Source: Niebla homalea
Taxonomy: Eukaryota > Ascomycota > Lecanoromycetes > Lecanorales > Ramalinaceae
Direction of reading: 5' to 3'
DNA: 64,000 nucleotides
Assembly: GCA_019925105.1 (NCBI GenBank)
Contig: JAHGAU010000037.1
Location: 455,059 to 519,058, forward strand
Every line of letters begins with the position of its first letter. The first letter of the stretch is position 1. This document shows, one piece after another, positions 1 through 10,359 of this stretch. Position numbers and translations under genes: made by a program. The notes beneath the pieces are model-generated. The model was not told the origin of the DNA. It was given only the letters and a program-made list of their open reading frames with translations, and did not search any database.

Positions 1-1762
1 AAAAGGTATAATACATATAAGCATACGGGCTTAATAAGTAATGATATATATAGATATATATAATATATAGGAAGGATCGGTATAAAACTTAAAATATGCG
101 GTAAAAATTAAAAAGATTAAATATCAAAAACCTAAAATAACCATCAAAGTTTAACGGTATAATTTATATAAAGTTAAATTAATAAATAGTTAAACATAAT
201 TTTGAAGCGGGAATAAAGTTAATCAAATAGAAATGGGTAAAAGGCCATAATGGACGGCGTAAAAAAAAACTTATTATAACGTTAATCCTTAAATCCGGCC
301 GCTTTAAATTAATAACAGTAATTACAACGAAGCCGGAATAAAAAACGTTTAATTTTAATAAGAAACCGATAATTTAAACAAAAGTTAACATGGAAAGCTT
401 AACGGAAGTTAATATATAATATATTAATACTTTTAAGAATAATATAATATAATATATAAAATAAAATATTTAAAGTAATATTATTTCTATTTAAGTTAAA
501 AAAAAATAAAGCATATTAATATTATAATAATATAAAGATTATTATATAAACTATATATATACTTTTTAATTAACCCGGGTAAAAGGGTTTACTTAACGTT
601 TAAAGGAAATAAAATGACTTAAACGTATTCCTTTATAAAAAAAAATTTAATTATAAATAATTAAAATATTATTTATTATAATAAAAATTATTATACGCTG
701 TAAATAACATAAGAAAATAATACGGGAAATAATTTAAATATTTATAATATACATAATTTACCGTTATTTAATAAAGTAAAGTTTTTAATAATATTGTTAC
801 TAAAAGATATTATATTTTTATTTAATAAATATATTATAATCAAAAAGTTTAATTTCTATTATAATATATAGAATAAAGAAAACCCTACGATTAATTATAT
901 TAAATTAAAGGAATTAATAATTATTAGAATATTTAATTTTTTATTATTAATATTTTAGAATATTAGAATATAAAAAAACCGGGGATTTAAAATAACGATT
1001 AATTTAGCGTTTAATACGGAGGGGTTATAAACGTAATAACGGTATATAACCCTTAAGAAAACCTAAAATATAACTCAAATTATATATTAATATAAATAAC
1101 CTTGGATTAATTAATTAACCTAATATTATTAATATTAATAAAGGAAACGTAAAAACTGGTTAAAGAAATTAAAATATATATAAAACTAAAAAGGTAATAA
1201 CGCAGTTAATAAAGTTTCCCGGGTTAAATAATAAAAATTGAATTAATTTCATTATAAAGTAAATAATAAAAACTTTAGATAAAATAATTAACGTAATAAT
1301 CTTAATAATAAAATTATCTTAAAAAGTTAAGAATTATTAATATAAAAAATATAAAATATTAATTATTGAATTAAAAACGTTAATTCAATAAGTTATTAAA
1401 ATATAAAAACCAAAATTAAAAACGTATATATAATTAAAGAAAACTTACAAAAGAATTTATTAAGAAAATTAATTAAATATACTTTTAATTAATAATTTAT
1501 AGTTTACCCGTTTTCCTTTCTAAAATATAAAAGTTAATAAAGTATAATAAAGAGTAAAGTAAAAAGTTTAAATTTATTTTTCAATTCTTACTTTTTGAAG
1601 AGCCTAATAATATAATAATTAATACCTTTAAAGGTAAAATTAAAGCCCTTAAAAGGGCTTTCTTCATTCCTTTATTAGACGTTGATTTAATAAATATTAA
1701 AGGAACTATATACTTTAACCCGGTAAATATTAATAAGGAAATAACCCTAAAGATGATAATTA
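1..1762 (+). mobile_element. L1: Tad1-type LINE, partial, RIP-mutated
   Basis: The window opens inside a plus-strand LINE at a point equivalent to about 1.4 kb into the full copies (compare 41950 onward in L9). It runs through the end of ORF1, the endonuclease and the start of the reverse transcriptase, and stops near 1762, where the CAAT-type tail of a minus-strand copy begins. Its 5' part lies outside the window. Its 3' part is not seen in the window, as expected if L2 inserted here and the rest was displaced beyond the right edge. All frames carry many stops of the TAA/TAG kind that C-to-T change makes from CAA/CAG. Confidence 0.85.
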
Positions 1763-2138
1763 ATTGATTGATTAATTGATTTATACTACGGATCTAATTA
1801 CGCTAATTCCGGCGTTCCTTAATAATCGGCTATTTAGCTTTATTTATAAAAACCGAAACTTAATATCTATAATATTAAGATTAAAACCCGGTGTTTACTT
1901 AGCCTTTATTTTCGTTTCAAAAGATAAAAAATGTTTATAATTATTTAAAGAATAATAATTTATTTATACGCTTTTTTTAAGTAAAATTATAATATTATAA
2001 TTAAGTCCTTTTAAAGGTTACCTTTAAACCTATTATTCTTTTATTTCCTTATAAGTCCGTTTTATATAACACCTTAAATAAGATTTTAAGGTATCTTTAT
2101 TAATATATATATTATTATTAATATATATATATATAACC
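1763..2138 (-). mobile_element. L2: 3' end fragment of Tad1-type LINE
   Basis: Begins with a degenerate GATT-repeat tail and the family's 3'-terminal block (TACTACGGATCTA, then TTCCGGCGTTCC on the plus strand). About 375 bp matches the 3' untranslated region of the full copies, for example 20190-20520. It then breaks off at an AT-only stretch just before another LINE tail at 2145. It may be a 5'-truncated insertion, or a longer copy split by L3 with its remainder outside the window. Confidence 0.8.
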
Positions 2139-2144
2139 GTTTTT

Positions 2145-2970
2145 ATTGATTGATTGATTTATATTACGGATCTAGTGAAGTTAATTCCGGCGTTCCTTGA
2201 TTTTCAATTATTAAGCCTTATTAATAACCGCAAAAACCTGATATTTATAACGTTAAAATTAGAAACCGGTATTTACCTATTTTTTATTTTTATTTTAACG
2301 GATAAAAAACATTTACAATTATTTGAAAAACAATAATTTATTTATATACTTTTTTATAGAAAACCAATAATATTATAATGATGTCCTTTTAAGGGTTACC
2401 TTTGAACTTATTATTTTTCTATTTCCTTATAAGTTCATTTTATATCAATATCTTAAACAAAATTTCTAAATACCCTTATTGGTATATATATTATTTTTAT
2501 TTTAATTATATTTACCTTTTTACCTTATTATTACGCCCGTCTCTTTTAACGACTTTTAATAAGCGTCTATTATTATATCTCTTCGGTTATAAAATATACT
2601 TTCCGGTTTATATAATTACCATAATTAATATTTATTTTTGTTTTTTTTAATTAATAACGGGCTTTCTTTATAAAGTTATTAGTAACCTTATTTATTCTAC
2701 CGGTAAAGTTAAATTAAAGTAATAAGCTTATAAATTTTATAAATTTTATGGCCCCTTGGATATTTCGTTTTATAAAAAATATTTTATAGTAATTATTTAT
2801 CCTAACTTTTTTAATTAATACCGTTTCAAGCTTTATAAATAATAAATAAAAGATAAATGCGTAAAATGTGTTTTACTTTTTTTATCCGTATTTCTAATTA
2901 ACGTCCGTCCGGTTATTAACGTATATAATAAAAAGGAAATAAGTTAACTTATTTTTATTTATTTGGAGTT
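2145..2970 (-). mobile_element. L3 piece 1 (3' tail and 3' UTR) of a LINE split in five
   Basis: Starts with the tail TTGATTGATTGATT and the family 3' block, then about 800 bp of 3' UTR and ORF2 C-terminus. It stops at GGAGTT (2965-2970), where the short LTR element begins. The next bases of the same LINE (GAGTTAAATTATTAACG) are found at 10360, directly after that element's other LTR. Full copies read straight through this point (for example 34741-34760), so pieces 1 and 2 belong to one LINE. Confidence 0.85.
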
Positions 2971-3220
2971 AGAAAAGATGGGAAGGGTTGAAAAAGTAAA
3001 AGTAATGAAATAGCAGGTAGTAATCGAGTGGCATTGAAGATAGGCTATAGCCCCTATATAAGTTTATAAGGTATAAGTTGCTTATTATCGTAATCCGTTA
3101 TACCCTTCCTTTTTAAAGTATATATAAATTGATTTTACCCTTAATTAACCCTTTTAATATTTCTATTCCTTTATATACTTATCCGTAAGTTTAATATCTT
3201 TTATGTTTTCTCCTTATTTA
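2971..3220 (-). repeat. LTR-like terminal repeat, copy 1
   Basis: About 250 bp, matching 10111-10359 and 47374-47623 in the same orientation. It starts AGAAAAGATGGGAAGG and ends near CTCCTTATTTA, which aligns with CTCCCCCTTTCCA in copy 2. The first 100 bp (through GGCTATAGCCCC) keep more G+C than the neighbouring LINE. The termini are not clean TG...CA, probably because of mutation, so the ends are certain only to 1-2 bases. Confidence 0.75.
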
Positions 3221-4090
3221 GCTCTTTTTATAATGAAATATTGCCTTTAATATTATTATATTCCGGACTATATTATATATATTTATATATATCTTAATTG
3301 CTTATTTAATTATGTATAATATTTATTATATAGTTTAACTTATTATAAGTATAAAAGTTAAGAAAACGTTAACTTAATAATTATTTACCCCTTACTTTTT
3401 ATATAATAAATTTACTTCTTTAATATTATACATTATTAATAAATAATTCTTATCTTTTAACGCCGTTTATATATATATTTACTTATTCTCTTTATAGTTT
3501 TATTCTTAAGTCTTAAATAATAATAATAAATAAATATATTAAGACTTAATTTTCTTAAGGATATCTTTCTTTATCGTTTTAATACGTTAATAACGGTAAT
3601 ATTAATACTTTTTTTTTATTTATTTTAAAGCTCAGGCTACCTATAATTATATCTTCCCTAAGTATAATACACTTAGTCCGTATAAAGGTATAATAGGCCT
3701 TATTCCGTTCCTTAAAAGATTATAAATACCGCCCTTTATAAAAATCGGACCTTATAATTGGTTACTTTTTACTTTATTCCTTTATTTATATACTTCTAAT
3801 GTCTTTTTTAATCCCGTTATTATTAAGTATATCTTAAGTAAGTTTATTATGTAACTTTAGGTACGTCTTAAGAAGGCTTAATCGTTTAGGCAAGTTTTAT
3901 TTAAATTTTATTTTATAAATTTTAATATTTTTTTTATTGATATATTTAAAATAATATTATACGTAATTATTGAAATTGTACCCGTTTATTAATATTATTT
4001 TTATAATAATTTATTATATTAATCTTAAGGAAATAATAGGGGAATATAGTAATTTATTTAATTATTATTACTTATATATTATTACTTAAT
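3221..4090 (-). pseudogene. Unrecognised decayed reading frame in short LTR element
   Basis: This stretch is shared with 47624-48495. On the minus strand, roughly 3950 down to 3480, one frame stays readable if stops are taken as mutated Gln or Trp codons. It contains runs such as FLRRT, LKKTLEVYK, RPIIPLYGLSVLYLGKI and KKKYQYYRYQRIKTIKKD, a basic protein of more than 120 residues. I recognise no reverse transcriptase, integrase, RNase H or zinc-knuckle motif in it. It could be a gag-like product, the 3' end of a pol I cannot align, or a captured gene. Two copies give an independent check, as the same segments are seen at about 48330-47950. Confidence 0.5.
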
Positions 4091-4101
4091 AATAGGGGAA
4101 A

Positions 4102-5975
4102 ATGGCGACGAACAAAGGGACCCCAGAGGTCCAAAACGATACGTATACGTATAGCTTTCATAATCGTAAAGAAAGTATATTAAGTGCGATAAATAGAAGT
4201 AACGTGGTGGTTAAGAATAAAGTGGTAAATAAATAAATAATTTATATTAATAGAAACGGCTATAACGTATATAAATAATATAATAATAATAAGCCGGATA
4301 ATGCTTAAAATAAATAAGGGAATTAAGGTCAATAAAATACGTATATTAAAGCGCGTAAAACGCGTAATAATAATATGGAGATAATAAATAAATAAAGGGA
4401 TAAAAAGGCCGGTACGGTAATAATAACGAGGGGTATAATTAAAAGGAAAAGGCAAGAAGACCGCGGTAAAAGTATTATTAAGGATATATAAAAAGGAAAT
4501 AAGGTTCATAAAAAGGATAAAACCTTAAAAGATTAAAAGTAAAAAGCGGAGACGGTACGTCGCCCGATAAATAAGGGTAAGAAAACAATAAGGGAGGCAG
4601 TAAAAGCCTTAAAAAGACTTTTTACAATAAAGTAAAAGGATATTACGTTAAAAACTTAACCGATATTATAAATTAAGCTAAAAAGTATAAAAGACTTTTA
4701 TATAAAAATAAAAGTAAAATTAAGGGAGGCGGAGCGGTTATAAGGTTCTTAAAGGCGGTAATAAAAACGTTAATAAAAGGTAAAGACGGCGGCTTAAAGT
4801 TAAATATATAAAGTAAAAATATAAAAGCGGTAACCCCTTAAATAAAAGAAAGCTAGGTAATAAAAATAATAAAAAGGGTACCCGCGGCAGAAAATAAAGG
4901 GATAATAAAGGAAAAGGCGGCTATATTAAAGAAAACGAGGATAATAATGGTCTGCCTATTTAATAATAAAAAGAGGAACGTAGCTATAGAAGTAAACTTA
5001 TTATAGTTAATAAAGGCTTTTAAGGTAATAATAAAACCGTTAATAAAATAGATTATTATAATACGTAAACTATAAAGTAAGGATATCCTCCTTAATATAA
5101 TATCTTTAAAATTAAAAAAAGCTTAAAAAGGTTTAAGGCTTAAATTAATAAAGGAAAGTATAAATTAATTAAGGTTTTAAGGTAATCGTTTACCATTATA
5201 ATAAATAAGATATACTTATTACGTTTTATAAAAGCTAAAAAAGAAATTACGTTAAGGAATATAGAAAGGAAAAATACGGTTTTTTACTTAGGGTTTAAAA
5301 TCGTTAATTATAGGCTTCCTCCGGTAACGAAAAAACCTAATTCTTTAAAACATCTAAAGAAATACTTTACCGTTATATTAAGTATAACGTTAATAAAAAT
5401 ATATAATAATATTTTAAATAAAAAGATTATTAAAAAGGGATTTCTTAAGTTAACTTAATTATAGGATAAGGCGGCGGATATTTATTAATATTTTAAGTAT
5501 TAAAGTTATAGATATATTATTATAAAATATATAGTTTACGTTAAGGGCTATAATACCTATAAGTTTATAAAGTTAGTAATTAAGGGGCTTATAAAGGGTA
5601 AACTTAAATATACTACGTATAATAAAGAGGGATACCCAGTATAGGATTTTAAGTATATAGTAAAATTAAGGAGATTAAATATAAGGAGACCCGGATAGCT
5701 GTGAAAATCCAACGGTATAATATATACGAAATTAATTTAATAGGTTAATTAAAGACAGTTTTAAAATATAAGCTTAATTATCTAGATAATAAAGGGTAGA
5801 TAACGGTAATAAATAAATTAAAAAAAAAGGAAGCTCTTTACGATCCTTACCCGAAAAGCCGGCCGTCTTATATCTTTAATAATAGCCGGGAAAATATTAA
5901 GTTAGAAAACGCTTGGCTTTAATAAAAAGTCCGTAACTTAAAAAAGTATAAGAAAAAAGCTTTTATAAAGGTTAA
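4102..5975 (+). pseudogene. L4 ORF1 (gag-like RNA-binding protein), decayed
   Basis: In an intact element this protein binds the element RNA and forms the ribonucleoprotein. The start MATNKGTPEVQND is intact; in-frame stops follow. The middle is Lys/Arg-rich in the readable frames. At 5606-5647 the zinc-knuckle segment reads K-Y-T-T-Y-N-K-E-G-Y-P-V-stop, the pattern expected if the Cys and His of a C-x2-C-x4-H knuckle became Tyr (TGY to TAY, CAY to TAY). The right end is approximate; the ORF2 frame begins about 5960-5990 and appears to overlap it in another frame. Confidence 0.75.
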
Positions 5976-8900
5976 TATATAATATATTAACGCTTTTAAA
6001 AGTAATATAATATAATGTCCGTAATAAAAGAATTAAAGTAATAATATTAATATTTAAGTTTAAAGAAATTAAGGACGTTAATATTATAATAATATTGGAA
6101 TTACCGTATAACTTATATATATATTTGATTATTAATTTAAAAAAGGGGTTTTATTTAACCTTTAAAGGGAATAAAATAACCAGAATATATTTCTTTATAA
6201 ATAAGCGGCTTAATATAAATAAATAGGATATTACTTATTATAATAAAAACCTTTATATACTCCATATTATAAAGGAAGGAGACTTAAAGGGCGACTTTAA
6301 TATTTATAATATATATAACCCGGTTAATAAGAAAATTTTTTTATAATACCGTTATTTAAAGAGGTTTTAATTACTTTAACTAAATATATATTATTTAAAA
6401 ACTTTAACTTATATTACTATATATAAAATAAAGAAAAACGTATAATAAATTACGTTAAATCGGATAATTTATTAATAATTATTACTTAAGTTAATTTTTT
6501 ATTATTAATATTATAAAATATTATTATAAAAAAAAGTTATAAGTTTAAAACGATAATTAATTTAGCCTTTAATACGGAAAAGGTTATTAATACGGTTATA
6601 ATATATAAGTTATAAAAGGACTTAAAGTATAGCTTAGATTATATACCGATATAAATAACCTTAAATTAAACCGTTAATATAACGTTATTATTACCGGTAA
6701 AGAAAACGTAAAAAATAATTAAGGAAATAAAGGTTTATATAAAAATAAAGGAGATAATAATATAATTCACGGACCTCCCTTAATTAAATAATAAAAACCG
6801 GAATAATTTCTTTATAAAGTAAATAATAAAAAATATTAAATAAAATAATTAATAAAATAATTTTAATAATAAAGCCCTCTTAAAGAGTTAAAACCTATTA
6901 AAATAAAGGATATATAACCGTAACCGTAAAAATAAAAAAACTAATTAAATAAGTTTTTAAATATAAAAATTAAAAGATATTTAATTAATTAAGGGTTATT
7001 TATAAAAAAAAAAAAAGGAAAGGATTATTAAGAAAATAAAGTAAATATACTTTTAGTTGACGGTATATAACTTAATAGTTTTACTTATAATATTTAAAAG
7101 TTAATAAAGTATAATAAGGAATAAAATATGAAATTAAAGTTTATTTTCAAATTCCCGCCCCTTAAGAAATACGATAATATATTAATTAATATTTTTAACG
7201 GTAAGATTAAAACTTTTAAAGGGACATTTTTCCCCTTTTTATTAAAAGTTAACTTAAATAATATTAACGGTATTACGTATTTTAACCCGGTATTAATAAA
7301 TAAAGTCATAATATAAAATATAATAATTAAAGCGATTTATAAATTAAAGAAAAATAAAGCTTTAAGATTAAATAAGATTCTTAATAAATTCTTATTAATA
7401 ATAATATTACCGTTTAAAAAGGTTTTTACTTACCTTTTTTAACTATTTTTCATCGTCGGCTATTACTTATATAAGTTTAAAAAGGTAAAAACGATTATCC
7501 TTAAGAAGTTTATTAAGCCGGATTATTTTAAAATAAAGTCTTATAAACTTATTATATTTTTTCATACGTTGAAAAAAGCCTTAAAAATAAAAATAATAAA
7601 GATCCTTAATAATTATACAAAAAATTATATAAAAAATTACGGACTTTTTTCCGATTAATAAATAAGAATAAAGAAAAGTTAATTAATAGAAATAGCCCTT
7701 AAAGGACTAATTAATAATATATATATAATATAAAATTATAGGAAGAAATATATTATAAATCTTTTTTCTTTTAATATTATAAGTATTTTCAATAAAATAA
7801 ATTATTAAAGATTATTATATAACTTAAGGAAAAAGGAGATATTACCCTTTTTAATTAAATAAATAAAGAATTTCTTAAACGATTAAGTTACGTTAATTAA
7901 CCTAAGATAAAAAATAAGCTTAATAAAGTTTACTATAATGGAGATTCCTTAAAGATCGTTTATTTTTCTTATATTATTCTTATTCTTTAATAATTTATTA
8001 ATTAAAGAATATATTAAGTTAAAATAAAACGTTTAAATTAAAAACTTTATCATTAACTTTTACCTTTTAACTTATAATATTTTTATATATATAAACTATT
8101 TAAAACTAAAATATATTTATAAAGTCTATTTTCGGTAAACAAGAACTTACGGGGCTTAATTTATACTATATAAATATAAGTTTATTTATATAATTAAAAG
8201 CTTAAAGCTATATAATATAATAATTATAATAAACTTAAGTAAAATTACGGTAAAGTTAGATATTAATATTAAAATTTTTAACCTTTAAGTAAAGAAAAAG
8301 TTTAATTAAAAGGACTATATATAAAAAATTAACAAGAAAATAACTTTATTAAAAAAAGGCCTTATTTATCTTACCGTATTAATATAAAGAATTACGTTAT
8401 AAAAGGCCCGGATTATTTATTAAACCGTAATAAAGTTAATTATAATATATATTATAATTATTTAATATATACTTAAAAGTACTCCGGGATATAGGAAAAA
8501 GCCTATTTAAATATTATAGAAAGTCTAAAACTGGTATTTAAAAATAATTAACGGTACTTATAAAGTAATTTTTATTCCGATATTAAAGTTTAAAGTTTTT
8601 ATATTATTAATTAAGATCTTATTAAATTAAATAATCATTTAAGTAAAATTAAAGAAATATATATACTTAATTACGATAATAATAAATAGGCGGATCCGCT
8701 AGAATTTTAATAAGTTTTAAGTTAAAAAAAGTAAATTAAAAATACTTATCCTTCCTCCTATTAAGATAAAGTAAAAATAAGTTAAGAAAAAAATTAATTT
8801 TACCGGTATTCCGGAGGTTAATTTAAGCGTATATAAATTCCTATTAAACTTAAGAAAAACCGAAATTAAAAGGATATAAAAAGTAAAAACTATAATAATC

Positions 8901-9400
8901 GCTTTATAAATTATAATAAAGTAAATTAAGTATTAATAAAAATATAAAGACTTTATACCTTAAAGTTATTATTATTTAATTCTTAATAATAAAAAGATTA
9001 TTAATAAATATTTCCGCCGTTATAACATTATAAGGAAGGGTAATAATATATTAATGATTTAAATCCGGACGAATAAGAACAATTAACTTACTTCCTATTT
9101 ATTATATATATCGGAGGCCGGATAAACGTTAAATATAAGTACGGATAAAAGAAATAAAAAACCGTATATATCGTTATTTTATATCTTTTATTTATTAAAG
9201 TTAAAGTAAAACTTATAATAAAAATTAATATTTATAATTATTATTAAATACTATTTATAAAGTAAAATATATAAGGGGCCGTTAAGTTTATAATATTTAT
9301 TAAATTATTAACGTAATTTAATTTTCCCGCGGAGATAAATAAAATCGCCGAAAATCTAATTAATAAACCCCGTTACCGGTTTAAATCCTTAAGATAACGG
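5975..9400 (+). pseudogene. L4 ORF2 (APE endonuclease + reverse transcriptase), decayed
   Basis: ORF2 nicks the target and copies the element RNA into it. The frame opens with I-Q-Y-N-V-R-N near 6010, the usual start of an APE-type endonuclease, followed by D-V-N-I-I-I-I-L-E-L-P-Y near 6075, which corresponds to the catalytic Q-E-P segment. Around 7480-7560 VKTIILKKFIKPDYFKIKSY and the following LI-FFHTLKKAL match the LRKPGKPDY...SYRPI..L.TLGK block of Tad1 reverse transcriptases. The catalytic F-x-D-D site falls at 8046-8057 and reads F-I-I-N. A QIRT-type C-terminal segment lies near 9060-9110. Numerous stops and substitutions make it inactive. Ends are approximate. Confidence 0.8.
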
Positions 9401-9870
9401 CGTAAAGGCTATATTTAATAAAAAACTTAAGGATATAATATTGATATAGCGTAAAAAAAAGGTATAATAATATCGGCGGTGATAATAACGGAGGGGTAAA
9501 AGGCATATATATTAATAAAAGTATTTAAAGGTATAACATAATATTAATATTAGGTAAATCGGTAAAGATACAGAAGAGCTATAGGTCCAGGGGTAACCTT
9601 TATAATGATATAATCGTGGTATTATGGATTTCCTTAATAAAGGTAGAACGTAAAAGTTATATAAATTAATCGTTACCCTTTAAATAGCCGTTAATGTTCT
9701 TTACTTTAAGGGGTAATAGGTAAAGGTCGGGTAAATACCGTTTTTTCGCCTTAACGTTATAAGTATCAGGTTTTTACGGTTATTAAGAAGGCCAAAAGGC
9801 CGCGTATTAAGGAACGCCGGAATTAGCTTAGCTAGATCTGTAGTATAAATAAATCAATCAATCAATCAAT
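9400..9870 (+). repeat. L4 3' UTR and CAAT tail
   Basis: About 470 bp with no readable frame, ending in the block GGAACGCCGGAATTAGCTTA then GCTAGATC and a (CAAT)n tail at 9852-9870. The last ~100 bases before the tail are the best-conserved stretch outside the 5' end in all copies, as expected of the region recognised by the element's own reverse transcriptase. Confidence 0.75.
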
Positions 9871-10110
9871 ATTTATTTAATAAATAAGTGGTAATTAGAA
9901 ATATCCTATAAATCTATATAAATCTATAGCTTGATATTTTCGTTATATATATAATATTATAATAATAAAGGTGAATTCTTTATAATATTTTTATAGTTTT
10001 TATTATTATTAATTAACGAAAAAGCATAATGGATTATTTATAATTAAATTATATAATTAAGTTAAATTCCTTAATATATATAAATAAATAAAAGCCTTCT
10101 TAAGACCGTT
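9871..10110. other. Right internal part of short LTR element
   Basis: About 240 bp of very AT-rich sequence between the tail of L4 and the right LTR. I see no gene, and no clear match to the sequence after 48495 in the other copy, so one of the two copies has a deletion or has diverged here. Confidence 0.5.
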
Positions 10111-10359
10111 AAAAAAGATAAGAAAAGATAAAAGAATAAAAGTAATAAAATAATAGGTAATAATAAAGTGCTATTAAAGATAAATTATAGCCCCTATATA
10201 AGTTCGTAAGGTATAGGTTACTTACTATTATAATCCGTTATACGTTTCCTTTTTAAAATATATACAAATCGATTCACCCTTAATCAGCCCTTTTGGTATT
10301 TCCATTCCTCCATGCACCCATCCGCAAGTTTGGTATCTTCCATGCTCTCCCCCTTTCCA
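10111..10359 (-). repeat. LTR-like terminal repeat, copy 2
   Basis: Aligns with 2971-3220 over its whole length. Its last ~100 bp (10260-10359, with ATTCCTCCATGCACCCATCC) is almost unmutated and keeps CpA sites that are TpA in copies 1 and 3. It is followed by GAGTT, repeating the flank of copy 1. Confidence 0.78.

Larger units (their letters stand above)
4102..9870 (+). mobile_element. L4: full-length Tad1-type LINE, RIP-mutated
   Basis: Runs from ATGGCGACGAACAAAGGGAC to the tail (AATC)n ending at 9870, 5.77 kb. The order is gag-like ORF1, APE endonuclease, reverse transcriptase, C-terminal region, 3' UTR. It belongs to the subfamily with AAA at codon 5 (MATNKGTPEV), shared with L5. It sits in the internal part of the short LTR element: 3221-4090 on its left aligns with 47624-48495 right up to the insertion. 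A candidate target repeat ATTTATTTAAT (4052-4062 and 9871-9881) conflicts with that alignment, so the duplication is unresolved. Confidence 0.92.
2971..10359 (-). mobile_element. Short LTR element (~1.6 kb without insert), carrying L4
   Basis: Two direct repeats of about 250 bp (2971-3220 and 10111-10359) bound about 870 bp (3221-4090) and 240 bp (9871-10110) of internal sequence, with the whole LINE L4 inserted between. The flanks are the interrupted LINE L3, with GAGTT on both sides (2966-2970 and 10360-10364), a 5-bp target duplication. Without L4 it is about 1.6 kb, too short for a complete gag-pol, so it is non-autonomous or internally deleted. A third terminal repeat with the same 870 bp lies at 47374-48495. 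Strand is inferred from the better reading frame in the internal part. Confidence 0.75.

Noticed and set aside
2154..2336. 60-codon plus-strand frame starting in the LINE tail, also at 52439-52642
   Set aside because: Runs antisense through the 3' UTR of minus-strand LINEs; repeated only because the LINE is repeated.
4052..4062. ATTTATTTAAT as the L4 target duplication (with 9871-9881)
   Set aside because: Sequence right of it (4063-4090) still aligns with the other LTR-element copy at 48463-48495, so the insertion point must lie further right; the match may be chance in AT-rich DNA.
4180..4509. 109-codon minus-strand open frame
   Set aside because: Antisense to the Lys/Arg-rich part of L4 ORF1; the composition is a by-product of AT-rich mutated DNA and the frame is not kept in other copies.
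7128..7316. 62-codon plus-strand open frame
   Set aside because: In the sense frame of L4 ORF2 just before the RT; a surviving stop-free stretch, not a separate gene.
9852..9870. CAAT tetranucleotide arrays as CRISPR or telomere-like repeats
   Set aside because: No spacers and only four to six units; always at the 3' end of a LINE.
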